A stretch of 45,042 nt of DNA, taken from contig JAHHIC010000103.1 of the NCBI GenBank assembly GCA_019359035.1, positions 1 through 45,042 on the forward strand, in the 5' to 3' direction. Positions within the stretch are counted from its first letter, which is position 1. Each line of letters begins with the position of its first letter. Both the position numbers and the translations under genes were made by a program. The DNA is from Scytonematopsis contorta HA4267-MV1 (GTDB lineage: Bacteria > Cyanobacteriota > Cyanobacteriia > Cyanobacteriales > Nostocaceae). Below the pieces are notes generated by a model. The model had not been told where the DNA came from. It made no database searches and saw nothing but the letters and a program-made list of their open reading frames with translations. Positions 8,309-16,502 of the stretch are shown here, piece by piece.

Positions 8309-9064
8309 ATGAGCCGAATCATCGCAGTTTTTAACCAGGCGGGAGGTGTTGCCAAAACCACCCTTACTCAGAACCTGGGCTACCACCTAGCACAGTTGGG
8401 ACATCGTGTCCTGCTCATTGACATAGACCCCCAAGCCAGTTTAACTATATTTATGGGCTTGGTTCCAAGAGAATTAGAACAAACCGTCCGCAATGCCATT
8501 GTGGAAGAACAACTCCTGCCAATTCATGAGAAAATTCATGGTATGGATTTAGTCCCTGCTAACATTTCTCTCAGCACGGCAGAAATGCAATTGGTTAGTG
8601 CTGTGATGCGGGATTTCCGCCTCAAAGAAGCTATCGAACCAGTTGAATCAAATTATGATTTTATATTAATAGATTGCCCTCCCAGCTTGGGGCTGCTTTC
8701 TTACCTCTCGCTTGTAGCTTCCACTCATGTTCTTGTGCCCCTGGAAACCCATTTCAAAGCTTTTGAGGGCACAGGTGAACTGTTAAAAACGGTGGCTACA
8801 GTACGCAACAAACCCAACCGTAAACTGCAAATAGCCGGATTTGTGCCTACAAAATATGATGCCCGTAACTCCCAGGACACTCGTACTTTAGCAGCCATCA
8901 CCGAACAACTAGCAGCCGCAGGAACAATATACACCCCCATTCCCCGCTCAACTGCTTTTGTTGATGCATCAGAAGAGCGAATGCCTCTTGCTGTGTACGA
9001 CCCAAAGCACCCATCTGTTGAAATCCTCAAAAAAATAGCCGAACTTCTAGAATCCTTACCATGA
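8309..9064 (+). CDS. parA: ParA-family partition ATPase
   Basis: A 251-residue protein of Soj/ParA length. The deviant Walker A motif is FNQAGGVAKTTLTQNLG (residues 7-23), Walker A' is LLIDIDPQAS and Walker B is FILIDCPPSLG. It lacks an N-terminal HTH, so it is of the small ParA type. It would use ATP-dependent non-specific DNA binding to move ParB-parS complexes and segregate the plasmid. The stop overlaps the parB start by four bases (ATGA at 9061-9064), implying translational coupling. The substitution QAGGVAK for the more usual KGGVGK keeps the deviant lysine context variable; the second Lys and TT are intact. Confidence 0.95.
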   Translation: MSRIIAVFNQAGGVAKTTLTQNLGYHLAQLGHRVLLIDIDPQASLTIFMGLVPRELEQTVRNAIVEEQLLPIHEKIHGMDLVPANISLSTAEMQLVSAVMRDFRLKEAIEPVESNYDFILIDCPPSLGLLSYLSLVASTHVLVPLETHFKAFEGTGELLKTVATVRNKPNRKLQIAGFVPTKYDARNSQDTRTLAAITEQLAAAGTIYTPIPRSTAFVDASEERMPLAVYDPKHPSVEILKKIAELLESLP

Positions 9065-10143
9065 GACGCACTAAAGCCAGCCAACCACTCAAAAGCAAAA
9101 TTGAAGTACCTTGGGACACTACAGGCGCTCTTAATGCCGATTCACAAGTGTCCATCCCATTAGACAAGATTTCTTTGCCACCAAACCAACCGCGCCGTTA
9201 TTTTGACTCCGAGGCATTAAAGCAGTTAACTGAGTCTATAAAACAGCATGGCATCCTGCAACCCCTGTTGGTACGCCTTGTTGGTAAAGATAAACACGAA
9301 TTAGTAGCAGGTGAGCGCCGCTACCGTGCTGCATTAGAAATAGGATTAAAAGAAGTCCCCGTCGTCATCAGAGAACTAGACGACAACGCAGCTTTTCAAC
9401 TGGCACTGATAGAAAACTTACTGCGAGAAGACCTTAATCCAGTCGAGGAGACCTCAGGCATCCTGCAACTGCTGGCTCTCAAACTAGGTCGAAATATTGA
9501 GGAGATTCCGCCATTACTGCGGCGTCTGCAACACGAGCGCAAAGAAGCTGCTAAATCTTCCAATAACGTTATTGGAAAAAAAGAATTGGACTCATCAGAT
9601 GCGGACAATGACGTTAGCTTAGAGTCTGATAATAACGATGTTGAGTCAAATGTTTTAGACTCTGAGTCAGTTGACAATAACGTTATTGTCAAAGAGGGAG
9701 ACGAAAAACCGTCAGATGACACTCAAGTAAACCCAGACCTGAAAATTGTTGAAGAAGTGTTTTCTGGCTTGGGGTTGATGACTTGGGAATCATTTGCTAA
9801 TAACCGCTTGCCGTTGTTAAACCTTCCATCAGATATTCTTGAGGCACTGCGTCAAGGCGCCGTTGAGTACACCAAAGCCAAAGCCATCGCCCAGATTCAA
9901 GATAAGGATGAACGCGCTGCCTTTTTAGAACGAGCTATTGCCCAAAACTGGTCTTTAAGCGAAATCAAGCAATATATCAGCGAGAATAAAACCCCAAATA
10001 CCCATCCAAGCGAGTCTAACGATTACAAGGAGCGCTTTACTGCTGCGACTACCAAACTAAGGAAATCGCGTATTTGGTCAGACCCGAAGAAGCGCAAACA
10101 GGTAGAAAAATTGCTTGAGCAATTGGAAGCACTAACGGAATAA
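9061..10143 (+). CDS. parB: ParB-family centromere-binding protein
   Basis: A 360-residue protein. The N-terminal ParB/Spo0J CTPase-type domain (about 30-130) includes GERRYRAALEIGLKEVPV (84-101) and ENLLREDLNPVEE (118-130). Then follow an HTH-like region, an acidic low-complexity linker (about 160-225, rich in S, D, N and E) and a second conserved helical block (EEVFSGLGLMTWESFANNRL). The C-terminal helix would be the dimerisation end. It binds parS and spreads along DNA. The linker-coding DNA carries two perfect palindromes (9558-9577 and 9671-9692) that repeat the same core, so it may double as a binding-site cluster. The gene overlaps parA by four bases. It is longer than many ParBs because of the linker. 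Confidence 0.93.
   Translation: MRRTKASQPLKSKIEVPWDTTGALNADSQVSIPLDKISLPPNQPRRYFDSEALKQLTESIKQHGILQPLLVRLVGKDKHELVAGERRYRAALEIGLKEVPVVIRELDDNAAFQLALIENLLREDLNPVEETSGILQLLALKLGRNIEEIPPLLRRLQHERKEAAKSSNNVIGKKELDSSDADNDVSLESDNNDVESNVLDSESVDNNVIVKEGDEKPSDDTQVNPDLKIVEEVFSGLGLMTWESFANNRLPLLNLPSDILEALRQGAVEYTKAKAIAQIQDKDERAAFLERAIAQNWSLSEIKQYISENKTPNTHPSESNDYKERFTAATTKLRKSRIWSDPKKRKQVEKLLEQLEALTE
9558..9577. promoter_or_regulatory. Palindrome inside parB, candidate parS site 1
   Basis: TTCCAATAACGTTATTGGAA is a perfect 20-bp palindrome in the linker-coding part of parB. Its core CAATAACGTTATTG recurs at 9674-9689. Being a ParB site is inferred from location and symmetry. Confidence 0.5.
9671..9692. 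promoter_or_regulatory. Palindrome inside parB, candidate parS site 2
   Basis: A perfect 22-bp palindrome centred on AACGTT, with arms TTGACAATAAC and GTTATTGTCAA. Degenerate half copies (AATGACGTTA near 9607, AATAACGATGTT near 9631) lie between it and site 1. Confidence 0.5.
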
Positions 10144-10148
10144 GGATA

Positions 10149-10222
10149 CTTATCCTCTATTATGATACTCTTAATAGCTAAAAATGTTGCGCTCGGACTT
10201 AGCGTCATAATAGAAGGATAAG
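10149..10222. repeat. Long-armed inverted repeat after parB
   Basis: CTTATCCTCTATTATGA at 10149-10165 pairs with TCATAATAGAAGGATAAG at 10205-10222, about 17 bp with a single-base bulge and a 39-base loop. It begins six bases after the parB stop. It could end the parAB transcript, although no T-run follows, or be a remnant of a small mobile repeat. Confidence 0.55.
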
Positions 10223-10246
10223 AGCAAACCAACATGCATAAAAATT

Positions 10247-10404
10247 ATGAACATTCAACTCAAGCCCTCGATATGAGCAATTTATTCAAACACAAATTGC
10301 TTCTTGTAAATATGAAAATCCGCTCCGATGTTATTAGTAAAGCATTGAAACTATTAGTCGAGTGGGAGGAAGGCTTTACTCCGAATCAACTACGGGGAAT
10401 CTGA
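10247..10404 (+). pseudogene. Decayed parD-like antitoxin remnant
   Basis: ATG at 10247 gives MNIQLKP, then the frame shifts to EQFIQTQIASCKYENP, then shifts again to DVISKALKLLVEWEEGF and ends with TGA at 10402-10404. These pieces align one after another with the intact ParD at 1120 (MYIQLKP, EQFIQAQMASGRYEN, DVINSAFKLLEE). Two frameshifts make it non-functional. Its end overlaps the 3' end of the convergent dipeptidase gene. Confidence 0.75.
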
Positions 10405-11141
10405 TTAAATGGCACATCCAAAGAAGGAAAATCTTTCCAACCAGAGGCATCAAAGTGCCACCATTCTGTTGACAAACCAATAAATCCGTGCTTTTGCATT
10501 GCATTTTCAAGTAACTGACGGTTATGAAGAGCTTGAATGTTGCCACCACTATAATTTCTATGGGATGCGGGCGTAAAAGAATCGAATTCGCTCGGCATTT
10601 CTAACTCTTTACCATTACTATCAACCAACGTCAAATCTACTGCCGCTCCCCTATTATGTCGAGAACCTTGTGCTGGGTTTGCAACAAATCTATTATCAGG
10701 CTTTACCTGCCACATCAGTTTTTGTACAGACAATGGTCTGTAACAATCATAAACTTTCAAACCTAATTGATTTTTAGCTAAATCTTCTTGTACTTTTGCT
10801 AACTTTTTAGCTACTCGATATCGTAATATACATCTTGCTTCCGGATATACTTTCCGCTTTAAAAAATTATTACTTGTAGCGTAGCGAATATCAACTACTA
10901 TATTTTTATTAACTGATTGAATATCGACTAACTTAGCATTATTTATGATAGGAGTTGTGTTTGGCTTATTCCTAGTTGTATCAGGTGTGGCAGTAGGTAA
11001 AGGTGCAGATACCGGACTCACAACTGTTGAATCAGAAGTAGGTTGATAATTACTTTGCTTACTATTACTATAATGACAACCTCCTGTAAACAACAATATA
11101 ATCACTGCGAATAAATTAGATTTAACCCATCGATAAGACAT
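10386..11141 (-). CDS. D-alanyl-D-alanine dipeptidase, VanX/DdpX type, lipoprotein
   Basis: A 251-residue protein with a lipoprotein signal: a hydrophobic stretch at 9-20 and lipobox FTGGC with Cys22, so it is predicted to be membrane-tethered in the cell envelope. A Ser/Thr/Pro linker precedes the catalytic domain (about 68-245). The family motifs are present: YDCYRP (Arg135), SRHNRGAAVD with zinc ligands His162 and Asp169, and EWWHFD with catalytic Glu226 and ligand His229. These enzymes are zinc peptidases that cleave D-Ala-D-Ala. Resistance VanX is cytoplasmic, whereas this one is exported, which points to peptidoglycan-fragment recycling or remodelling rather than vancomycin resistance. 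No vanH or vanA partner is nearby. Confidence 0.9.
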   Translation of the reverse strand: MSYRWVKSNLFAVIILLFTGGCHYSNSKQSNYQPTSDSTVVSPVSAPLPTATPDTTRNKPNTTPIINNAKLVDIQSVNKNIVVDIRYATSNNFLKRKVYPEARCILRYRVAKKLAKVQEDLAKNQLGLKVYDCYRPLSVQKLMWQVKPDNRFVANPAQGSRHNRGAAVDLTLVDSNGKELEMPSEFDSFTPASHRNYSGGNIQALHNRQLLENAMQKHGFIGLSTEWWHFDASGWKDFPSLDVPFNQIPRS

Positions 11142-11601
11142 AAGATTATTTGCAATTTAATTATTAGTAACTAATCAGTATTTTATGTTCACTAACCACA
11201 AAGAAATCGCGGACAATTGGCAGCTAACCAACCTTTGATACAACCAAAACAATTCGTGCTCTTCGTCGCAATTGATAATTAACTTTCTTCACTCTATAAA
11301 TTGCTCCCGCCATTTGGGCAAGCCGCAGGCTACCGCAAACTGCGAATTTATTGTTGCCAGGAATGTGCCTTATCGCGATTTTTTTGTACGCGCACGCTTA
11401 TATTAAAAAGGCTAAAGCTCATATGAAGCAAGCGTTTCAGACAATTGAAAAAGTTTTTTTTTGTTTAGTGTCTGGAAGTAGTAAAAACATCCCTCCAGAG
11501 CATTGGGTTAAAAGCATTGTCTGGCAATACTTCTAGCAATTCGTCGCGCAACAATACGTACAAAACCTTTTTGGTGCGATGACCCCTAAAAGTGAGGCTT
11601 G
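11142..11601. other. Intergenic region without a recognised gene
   Basis: A 61-codon plus-strand frame at 11351-11536 has no ribosome site and no recognisable content. Nothing else of note is seen except the likely promoter region of the dipeptidase gene near 11142-11220. Confidence 0.4.
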
Positions 11602-12576
11602 CTAAGCAGCAAAAGTTCCATCACCATTGCAGCTAGGGTTTGCGATGCGTGATAGTGACATATAACCTATTGCTTGATTGCCCGTGTTGAGCCTTACTTG
11701 CACCCAATCGTTAGACTCAGTGTTGGGGAGAATAGTTACAGGAGTGCCATTGTTGACTTTATGCAAAACAGTCCCATTTGGAGCCGAGCGAAGATTAGCA
11801 AAGGTATCATTTCTGTCGAATATGTGGTGAGTGGAACTGTTCCGAAGAAGGTTATTTTTCACATAACCAGAAATAGAGCCGCCAAGATTGACAAAGCTCC
11901 AGTCTCCATCTTTTCGACTGCTGTCAATGTTCACCTTATTTCCATTTGGGATTTTCTGCAAAACCTGTCCGTTAGGAGAAGAACGAAGATTTACATAAGT
12001 ATCTTTAGGGTCATACACAACAGAAATATTGCAAGTTTGTGTCGGAGCTTGTGGCGGTCGGACTGCAACAACTTCATCATCAGCAGGCTGCGTGACTTGT
12101 GGCTTGGGCTGCGGTTGTTCTTTCTGTTCGGCAGCCACAGCCTTTGGTTGAGGCTGTGTAGCTTTTGATTGTATTTGCTGTTTAGGCTCCTGGGGTTTTG
12201 TTTGCTTGGTAGAAGTATTAGGGTATCCAGAGCTTGGAGGCACTGGACTTTGCATTGGAGAGGTTGGTGGAAGTAAAGGGTGATTATGATTTACATTATT
12301 AGTATTAGTATTAGTATTAGTCACATTATTATTAATTACACCACCGGGACCAGCGGTGTTAATGTTCACATCCCTACCATTCACCACCGAAGGGGGCGAA
12401 CTTGGTGCTACCACTGGAGCTTCCCTGGGTTGTGGTGTCGAGTTGCTAGAAGCTTTATATCCATAGGCTAGTGCAGCAACTACTAAGAATGGGACTGTTA
12501 TTGTAACTGTAGTGTTTTCAGAGATAAATTTTTGAACTAATTCCCAGATGTTTACAGAGTTGTTATTTTGTTGCAT
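11602..12576 (-). CDS. Membrane-anchored protein with two bacterial SH3 domains
   Basis: A 324-residue protein. A transmembrane helix at about 23-40 (TVTITVPFLVVAALAYGY) has a short cytoplasmic N-terminus. Then comes a long disordered region rich in Pro, Gln and Asn (44-180), with an Asn/Thr run and repeated QPKP motifs. Two SH3_3-type repeats follow at about 185-247 (TYVNLRSSPNGQVLQKIPNG...GYVKNNLL) and 253-315 (TFANLRSAPNGTVLHKVNNG...GYMSLSRI). Such domains bind peptidoglycan or proteins outside the membrane, so an envelope role is likely. It is co-oriented with the dipeptidase gene but 460 bases upstream of it, so not clearly one operon. Confidence 0.85.
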   Translation of the reverse strand: MQQNNNSVNIWELVQKFISENTTVTITVPFLVVAALAYGYKASSNSTPQPREAPVVAPSSPPSVVNGRDVNINTAGPGGVINNNVTNTNTNTNNVNHNHPLLPPTSPMQSPVPPSSGYPNTSTKQTKPQEPKQQIQSKATQPQPKAVAAEQKEQPQPKPQVTQPADDEVVAVRPPQAPTQTCNISVVYDPKDTYVNLRSSPNGQVLQKIPNGNKVNIDSSRKDGDWSFVNLGGSISGYVKNNLLRNSSTHHIFDRNDTFANLRSAPNGTVLHKVNNGTPVTILPNTESNDWVQVRLNTGNQAIGYMSLSRIANPSCNGDGTFAA

Positions 12577-13389
12577 GGTTAGATACCCTAAAGCTTAAAA
12601 GAGTGTTGGCGTGAAATATTGAGCAGCACAAAACTAATAGCAGTGCTACTTTGCGTGCAAAGTGTTATCTTAAATGATGCCGATGTTAGATATGACAGGC
12701 ATCTAATATTCGTGTAAAAACGCTGCGCTCCAGCAGTTACAAAACAGGAGCAAAGTATTAGAAAACATGTCCGCTTATAACCAGCAGCCGAGCAAATAGG
12801 GATAAAATACTAATCTATCTACTTAGTCTGCGATGATGACTTAAGTATCAAGCTAATAACTTCTACATTATCTACCAGGGTCATCAGTACAATTCCTGAA
12901 TTTTTGGGAAAATTTGATTTAGGAAACACCCAATGCTTCTAAATGCTGTTAAGTTCTTGATTTTAAAGCACTCTGGTTTTTTGTTATGCAAAAAATATTA
13001 CTTACCGAACTAGCACAGGTTCGGTAATCATCCTATGTTACTACAGCATTAAGCCGAGATATGACCAAATGCTTTAAAACGGATAGACATGCATGTGGGA
13101 TAATTTTATTGGTGTACCAAACCAGATTCAAACCACACATTTTTAGCCAAACCTTTTACCTTCTCATAAAGCTCGGTACAAAGTCAAACAAAAATATTGA
13201 TAAATCTGGTAAAAAGTTCAATTAAGAAGAAAATTAGTCTCGTTTCTTATTTCTTAAATTAAAATCCTTTTATATCAGGGGTTACAAGAGCCTCGACTAA
13301 GCAGCGATGTTGCCCAGCTTTAGCTCTAGCACAGATGGGTATTGATGCCTAATTGTCAATATATATTTAAAGAACTTAACTTTTGTACT
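12577..13389. other. Intergenic region with two strong dyads
   Basis: No gene is seen. ACTTTGCGTGCAAAGT at 12648-12663 is a 16-bp dyad upstream of the SH3 gene. TTACCGAAC-N8-GTTCGGTAA at 13002-13027 is a perfect 9-bp stem. Both could be operators or hairpins. The region is otherwise AT-rich. Confidence 0.45.
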
Positions 13390-13758
13390 TTAGTAACTAT
13401 CGCCCTTAAGCTTTTTGGCGAATTGAATTATTTGCCTTAGTTCGTCACCAGGAATAATTACAGATTCGGCTTCATAACAAAAACCAGATGCCGAAATAAC
13501 CCAGATTTCGTTTGATGGGACATTAAGTTGTTCCGAATTAGATATATACTCCGGTAAATCATCCGCGTGCATCGCACGAAAAGCGTAAATATTAACATCA
13601 CCGTAAATATCATCAATTCCTTCTCCACTATCCGTAAAAAGTGACTCAACTTGATTTATATAATAATCAGATAACGCTAATGTTAAGAAATCGCCAATAA
13701 GTTTATCGGGGTCTTGCGAAACATGGAACCTGTTTTCGTTAAAAGTTACGAGATGCAT
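13390..13758 (-). CDS. Small acidic protein, third gene of the deaminase cassette
   Basis: A 122-residue acidic protein beginning MHLVTFNENRFHVSQDPDKL, with DSGEGIDDIYGDVNIYAFRA in the middle and VIIPGDELRQIIQFAKKLKG at the end. No signal peptide or membrane segment. I do not recognise the family. Small acidic proteins beside enzyme-like toxins are often immunity proteins, which fits the setting, but this is inference. It lies 30 bases after the pentapeptide gene and is probably co-transcribed with it. Confidence 0.65.
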   Translation of the reverse strand: MHLVTFNENRFHVSQDPDKLIGDFLTLALSDYYINQVESLFTDSGEGIDDIYGDVNIYAFRAMHADDLPEYISNSEQLNVPSNEIWVISASGFCYEAESVIIPGDELRQIIQFAKKLKGDSY

Positions 13759-13788
13759 GGATATATGATAAGTAGTTTTGAGTAATGT

Positions 13789-14526
13789 TTAGATATACAA
13801 TTCTCTACTCCAAGCCTGAAAAAGTTTCTCGTCTGTTACTACCCCACTTCCGTCAAATCTTTCTGATAGGTCTGGTTCTACAAAATCACACTTTCCTTCT
13901 ATCTTAGGGATACCCGTGCAATTATAGAATCCACACCTATAAAATAGGGTATTCTTAACAGTAAATTGGGCTAAATTAGCATAACGAAAATCGCAACGCT
14001 CAAATACAGTATCGTATGCCGTTGTCGCAACCAAGCTAGCAGCTTGGAAATTACAATCTGCAAAGCTCGCTCGATGGAGTCTCGCTCCCTGAAAACTAGT
14101 TAAATGAAAATACACACCCGAGTTTTTTGTATCTGTCCAATCAGACCTATGTAAGTCCGTCTTACTCCAATCTCCACCTTGGACTTTGGCGCTAATAAAA
14201 CTTGTAGCATCTAGATTAGCCCCTACAAATCCACAATCAAAAATGATAGCTTTGTCCAACGTTGATAATTCTAGTTTCGCATCCGACAAATTGCACTCTA
14301 CCATCTCAACACCAGTCAAATCCCCACCTCGAAAATTTGCGCTACTCAAATTACATTTAACGAATTGTGCTAAAATTAAATTAACACCGGGGATACTAGC
14401 TCCCGACAAATTGCGCTCTCGAACTATTAAACGTCCATCATCAACATATCCCGACTCAACCCATTGTTCGTGAGCTTCTAGCTTTTTTTCTGAGAAATAT
14501 ACAAGCCACCGCGATTGATTTGACAT
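13789..14526 (-). CDS. Pentapeptide-repeat protein of the deaminase cassette
   Basis: A 245-residue protein. After a non-repeat N-terminus (MSNQSRWLVYFSEKKLEAHE), imperfect pentapeptide repeats cover about residues 38-205 (NLSGASIPGVNLILAQFVKC; NLSSANFRGGDLTGVEMVEC). Cysteines recur at regular positions. The C-terminal 40 residues leave the repeat. It differs from the pentapeptide protein at 1452 in both ends and repeat quality. It is 53 bases downstream of the adenosine-deaminase-like gene and 30 upstream of the small acidic gene, all on the minus strand. Its role is unknown; pentapeptide proteins can be protective DNA mimics or immunity factors. Confidence 0.8.
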   Translation of the reverse strand: MSNQSRWLVYFSEKKLEAHEQWVESGYVDDGRLIVRERNLSGASIPGVNLILAQFVKCNLSSANFRGGDLTGVEMVECNLSDAKLELSTLDKAIIFDCGFVGANLDATSFISAKVQGGDWSKTDLHRSDWTDTKNSGVYFHLTSFQGARLHRASFADCNFQAASLVATTAYDTVFERCDFRYANLAQFTVKNTLFYRCGFYNCTGIPKIEGKCDFVEPDLSERFDGSGVVTDEKLFQAWSRELYI

Positions 14527-14579
14527 AGTACAATAGCACCTTTATCTTAATTAATTAGCTCTAAGACAGCTGGGTAAAG

Positions 14580-15890
14580 TTAAGAACTCTTCGGTTGTCC
14601 CCCTAAACGCGGAACAACGTTTGTGCGGTATTCTTCTGCTTCTTTTATCAGGTTTTCCATATCAAAATTATCTTTTTTATCTGGAGGTAATAGTTCATAG
14701 TCGTAGCCGTCTATTCTATCCATTGTATCCGGAAGCTGAGTGTAGAAGTATTTTTTACTGCCAATGGTTATTTCTACCTGATTTTTCTTAAACTTATTAA
14801 TTATTTGTTGGGCTATTCTGTATTCTCGGACAATAGTTGTGCCCATTACTCCCCCAGCGTCCGTATTGATAATTGTTTTCAAATTAATTAAGAGAAACTT
14901 TAACAAAACTTGCTCTCTAATTGCTGACGTTGCAGCGGAACCCGTAACCAAATTACTTGTTAGGTTTGCTTCAATTATGATTCCAAGTTTTTGAAGTTCT
15001 GACAATTGACTTGGTGTTGCGTGAGTTACATGTCCCAAGCGAATAATCACTTGGTCGGATAATCTCAGTGTTTTTAAGGTCTCTATAATCAGTGAGACAT
15101 TACTTTGTGCAATCAAACGACCGAAGCGATTATCCTCTTGGCTTTCACCTTTTTTAAAGTATCCTTCTCCAACATGAACTCTAATTACAAAAGTGGCATT
15201 TTTTTGCTGTGCGTAAAGCTTAATTTGTTCGTATATAAGTTGAAAGCGTTCCATCCCAATATGAGTAAACATTTTCGACTCAGGTCCAGCAATATCTAAC
15301 CCAACCGTCCACCTTTGCCCAACAGTTGAAAGTGCCTTTATGTCATCTAGAATTAGTAATTTTTCTGGGTTAGATGGTTCTGCTACTAATCTTTTAGTAT
15401 TTACCAAGGTAAGAAAACGAATATCGAGCCTGGTTTCACTATAAAGCATTTGCCTAAAATCATCAAAGGAGATGCTTCTTGCCAAACTCCCCTGTAGTTC
15501 TGCATAATTGATATTCTGGCGCTTAAGATTTTTGATTACCGCTCTTAGAAATTGTTTTTGGTTAACGCCCTGTTGCAGATAGCGTCGGAATGAATAAACT
15601 AGATTATAGTCAGTACCATTGCGAGCAGAAAGTAAGTTTATAACAATATTCTGTGCTGTTTCTACATCAATGGACGGCAATGAGTCATTATCACCAGTAG
15701 TTATTTGTTCTGCAGTTAGGAGATTTCTTAATAAATCTCCTTTTAAAGAGTCATCCTTGAAGTTAACCCAAAATTTTCCTAAAACTCGCACATAGTCTTC
15801 TTTGTATCCCGTAACATCTAAAAGCTCTGAGGGAGTTAGCACGCCATTGTAATGATTATGGATATCAATTCCAGGATGATTCGTATGCAA
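14580..15890 (-). CDS. Adenosine deaminase-like metal-dependent hydrolase
   Basis: A 436-residue amidohydrolase-fold protein with the full adenosine/AMP deaminase motif set. These are zinc ligands in IDIHNHYNG (His11, His13), GLDIAGPE (about 198-204), VIRVHVGEG (His239 ligand, Glu242 catalytic), RLGHVTH (His287), EANLTSNLVTG (307-317) and INTDAGG (Asp344). The family hydrolyses the 6-amino group of adenosine or related purines; the exact substrate cannot be read from sequence. The start appears to be TTG at 15890 after AAAGGGG; no in-frame ATG precedes the metal motif. ADA domains occur both as metabolic enzymes and as conflict effectors. Its place on a plasmid, followed by a pentapeptide protein and a small acidic protein, favours a conflict role, without proof. 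Confidence 0.8.
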   Translation of the reverse strand: MHTNHPGIDIHNHYNGVLTPSELLDVTGYKEDYVRVLGKFWVNFKDDSLKGDLLRNLLTAEQITTGDNDSLPSIDVETAQNIVINLLSARNGTDYNLVYSFRRYLQQGVNQKQFLRAVIKNLKRQNINYAELQGSLARSISFDDFRQMLYSETRLDIRFLTLVNTKRLVAEPSNPEKLLILDDIKALSTVGQRWTVGLDIAGPESKMFTHIGMERFQLIYEQIKLYAQQKNATFVIRVHVGEGYFKKGESQEDNRFGRLIAQSNVSLIIETLKTLRLSDQVIIRLGHVTHATPSQLSELQKLGIIIEANLTSNLVTGSAATSAIREQVLLKFLLINLKTIINTDAGGVMGTTIVREYRIAQQIINKFKKNQVEITIGSKKYFYTQLPDTMDRIDGYDYELLPPDKKDNFDMENLIKEAEEYRTNVVPRLGGQPKSS

Positions 15891-15991
15891 TACCCCTTTG
15901 ATAATAACGCCCGCATTCGTGTTTTTCTATTTTAAAATAATATGCCGACATTTAATAAATTTATCTAGCTCCACATATAAAGATAACCCAC

Positions 15992-16138
15992 TCAATACTC
16001 ATCAGAATCCGCCAAATACAACCCACTACTATCTGCAGGCTTGGCATGTAAATACATTTCCGTAATTGCTACGGAACTGTGACCCAGGGTTTTTTGTAAC
16101 AAATGAATCGGCGCACCCCTATCTAAACTGTGGCTAGC
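15992..16138 (-). pseudogene. Tyrosine recombinase, C-terminal remnant
   Basis: On the minus strand this reads ASHSLDRGAPIHLLQKTLGH followed by SSVAITEMYLHAKPADSSG and ends ADSDEY before TGA. LLQKTLGHSS...T.MYLH carries the last catalytic His and the Tyr nucleophile of the phage-integrase/XerC family. No start and none of the catalytic Arg region is present, so only about 48 C-terminal residues survive. Confidence 0.8.
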
Positions 16139-16321
16139 ATTTATCGGGTAGTAAAAAATATTGATTATTTTTATTTTAAAACGAAAAAATTATACAGTCA
16201 CTACTTCCTTAATCCTTACTCCTTCCTTCTGCTAAAAACTTTTCTAAAGCCATCACCAAAAGTTGCCAAGACCCTTTTAAGTGTTTTTGTTTGCAGTTCC
16301 TTACACCTATGAGCTTTTACA

Positions 16322-16406
16322 TTGGTACAGAACTACGTTAAAAATGGTACGAGCAGGTGTTTGAGTACCATCACCCGTACCATTTTGTGTTATGAAATTG
16401 TACCAA
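16322..16406. repeat. Nested inverted repeats downstream of the pPIWI-RE operon
   Basis: An inner perfect 11-bp pair, AAAATGGTACG (16341-16351) and CGTACCATTTT (16376-16386), lies inside an outer pair, TTGGTACA (16322-16329) and TGTACCAA (16399-16406), with nearly the same centre. It starts about 100 bases after the PIWI gene stop. It may be an operator array, a transcript-end structure or a recombination site for the decayed integrase; I cannot tell which. Confidence 0.6.
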
Positions 16407-16502
16407 GCATTTTTGGATTAACAATTCTCTTACGTTTAATAGCCACTTGGCTTAAATATTACCCGCATTATTCGTATTGTTGATACAAAAAACAAACTTC
16501 GG

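Larger units (their letters stand above)
15891..16502. other. Spacer with integrase remnant and nested dyad
   Basis: It contains a C-terminal tyrosine-recombinase fragment (15992-16138) and a symmetric GGTAC-containing element (16322-16406). No intact gene is seen; a 60-codon plus-strand frame at 16130-16312 is not convincing. Confidence 0.5.

Noticed and set aside
10386-11141. Vancomycin-resistance reading of the VanX-like gene
   Set aside because: The protein is an exported lipoprotein and no ligase or dehydrogenase partner is present.
11351-11536. 61-codon plus-strand frame
   Set aside because: No ribosome site and no recognisable features in a spacer.
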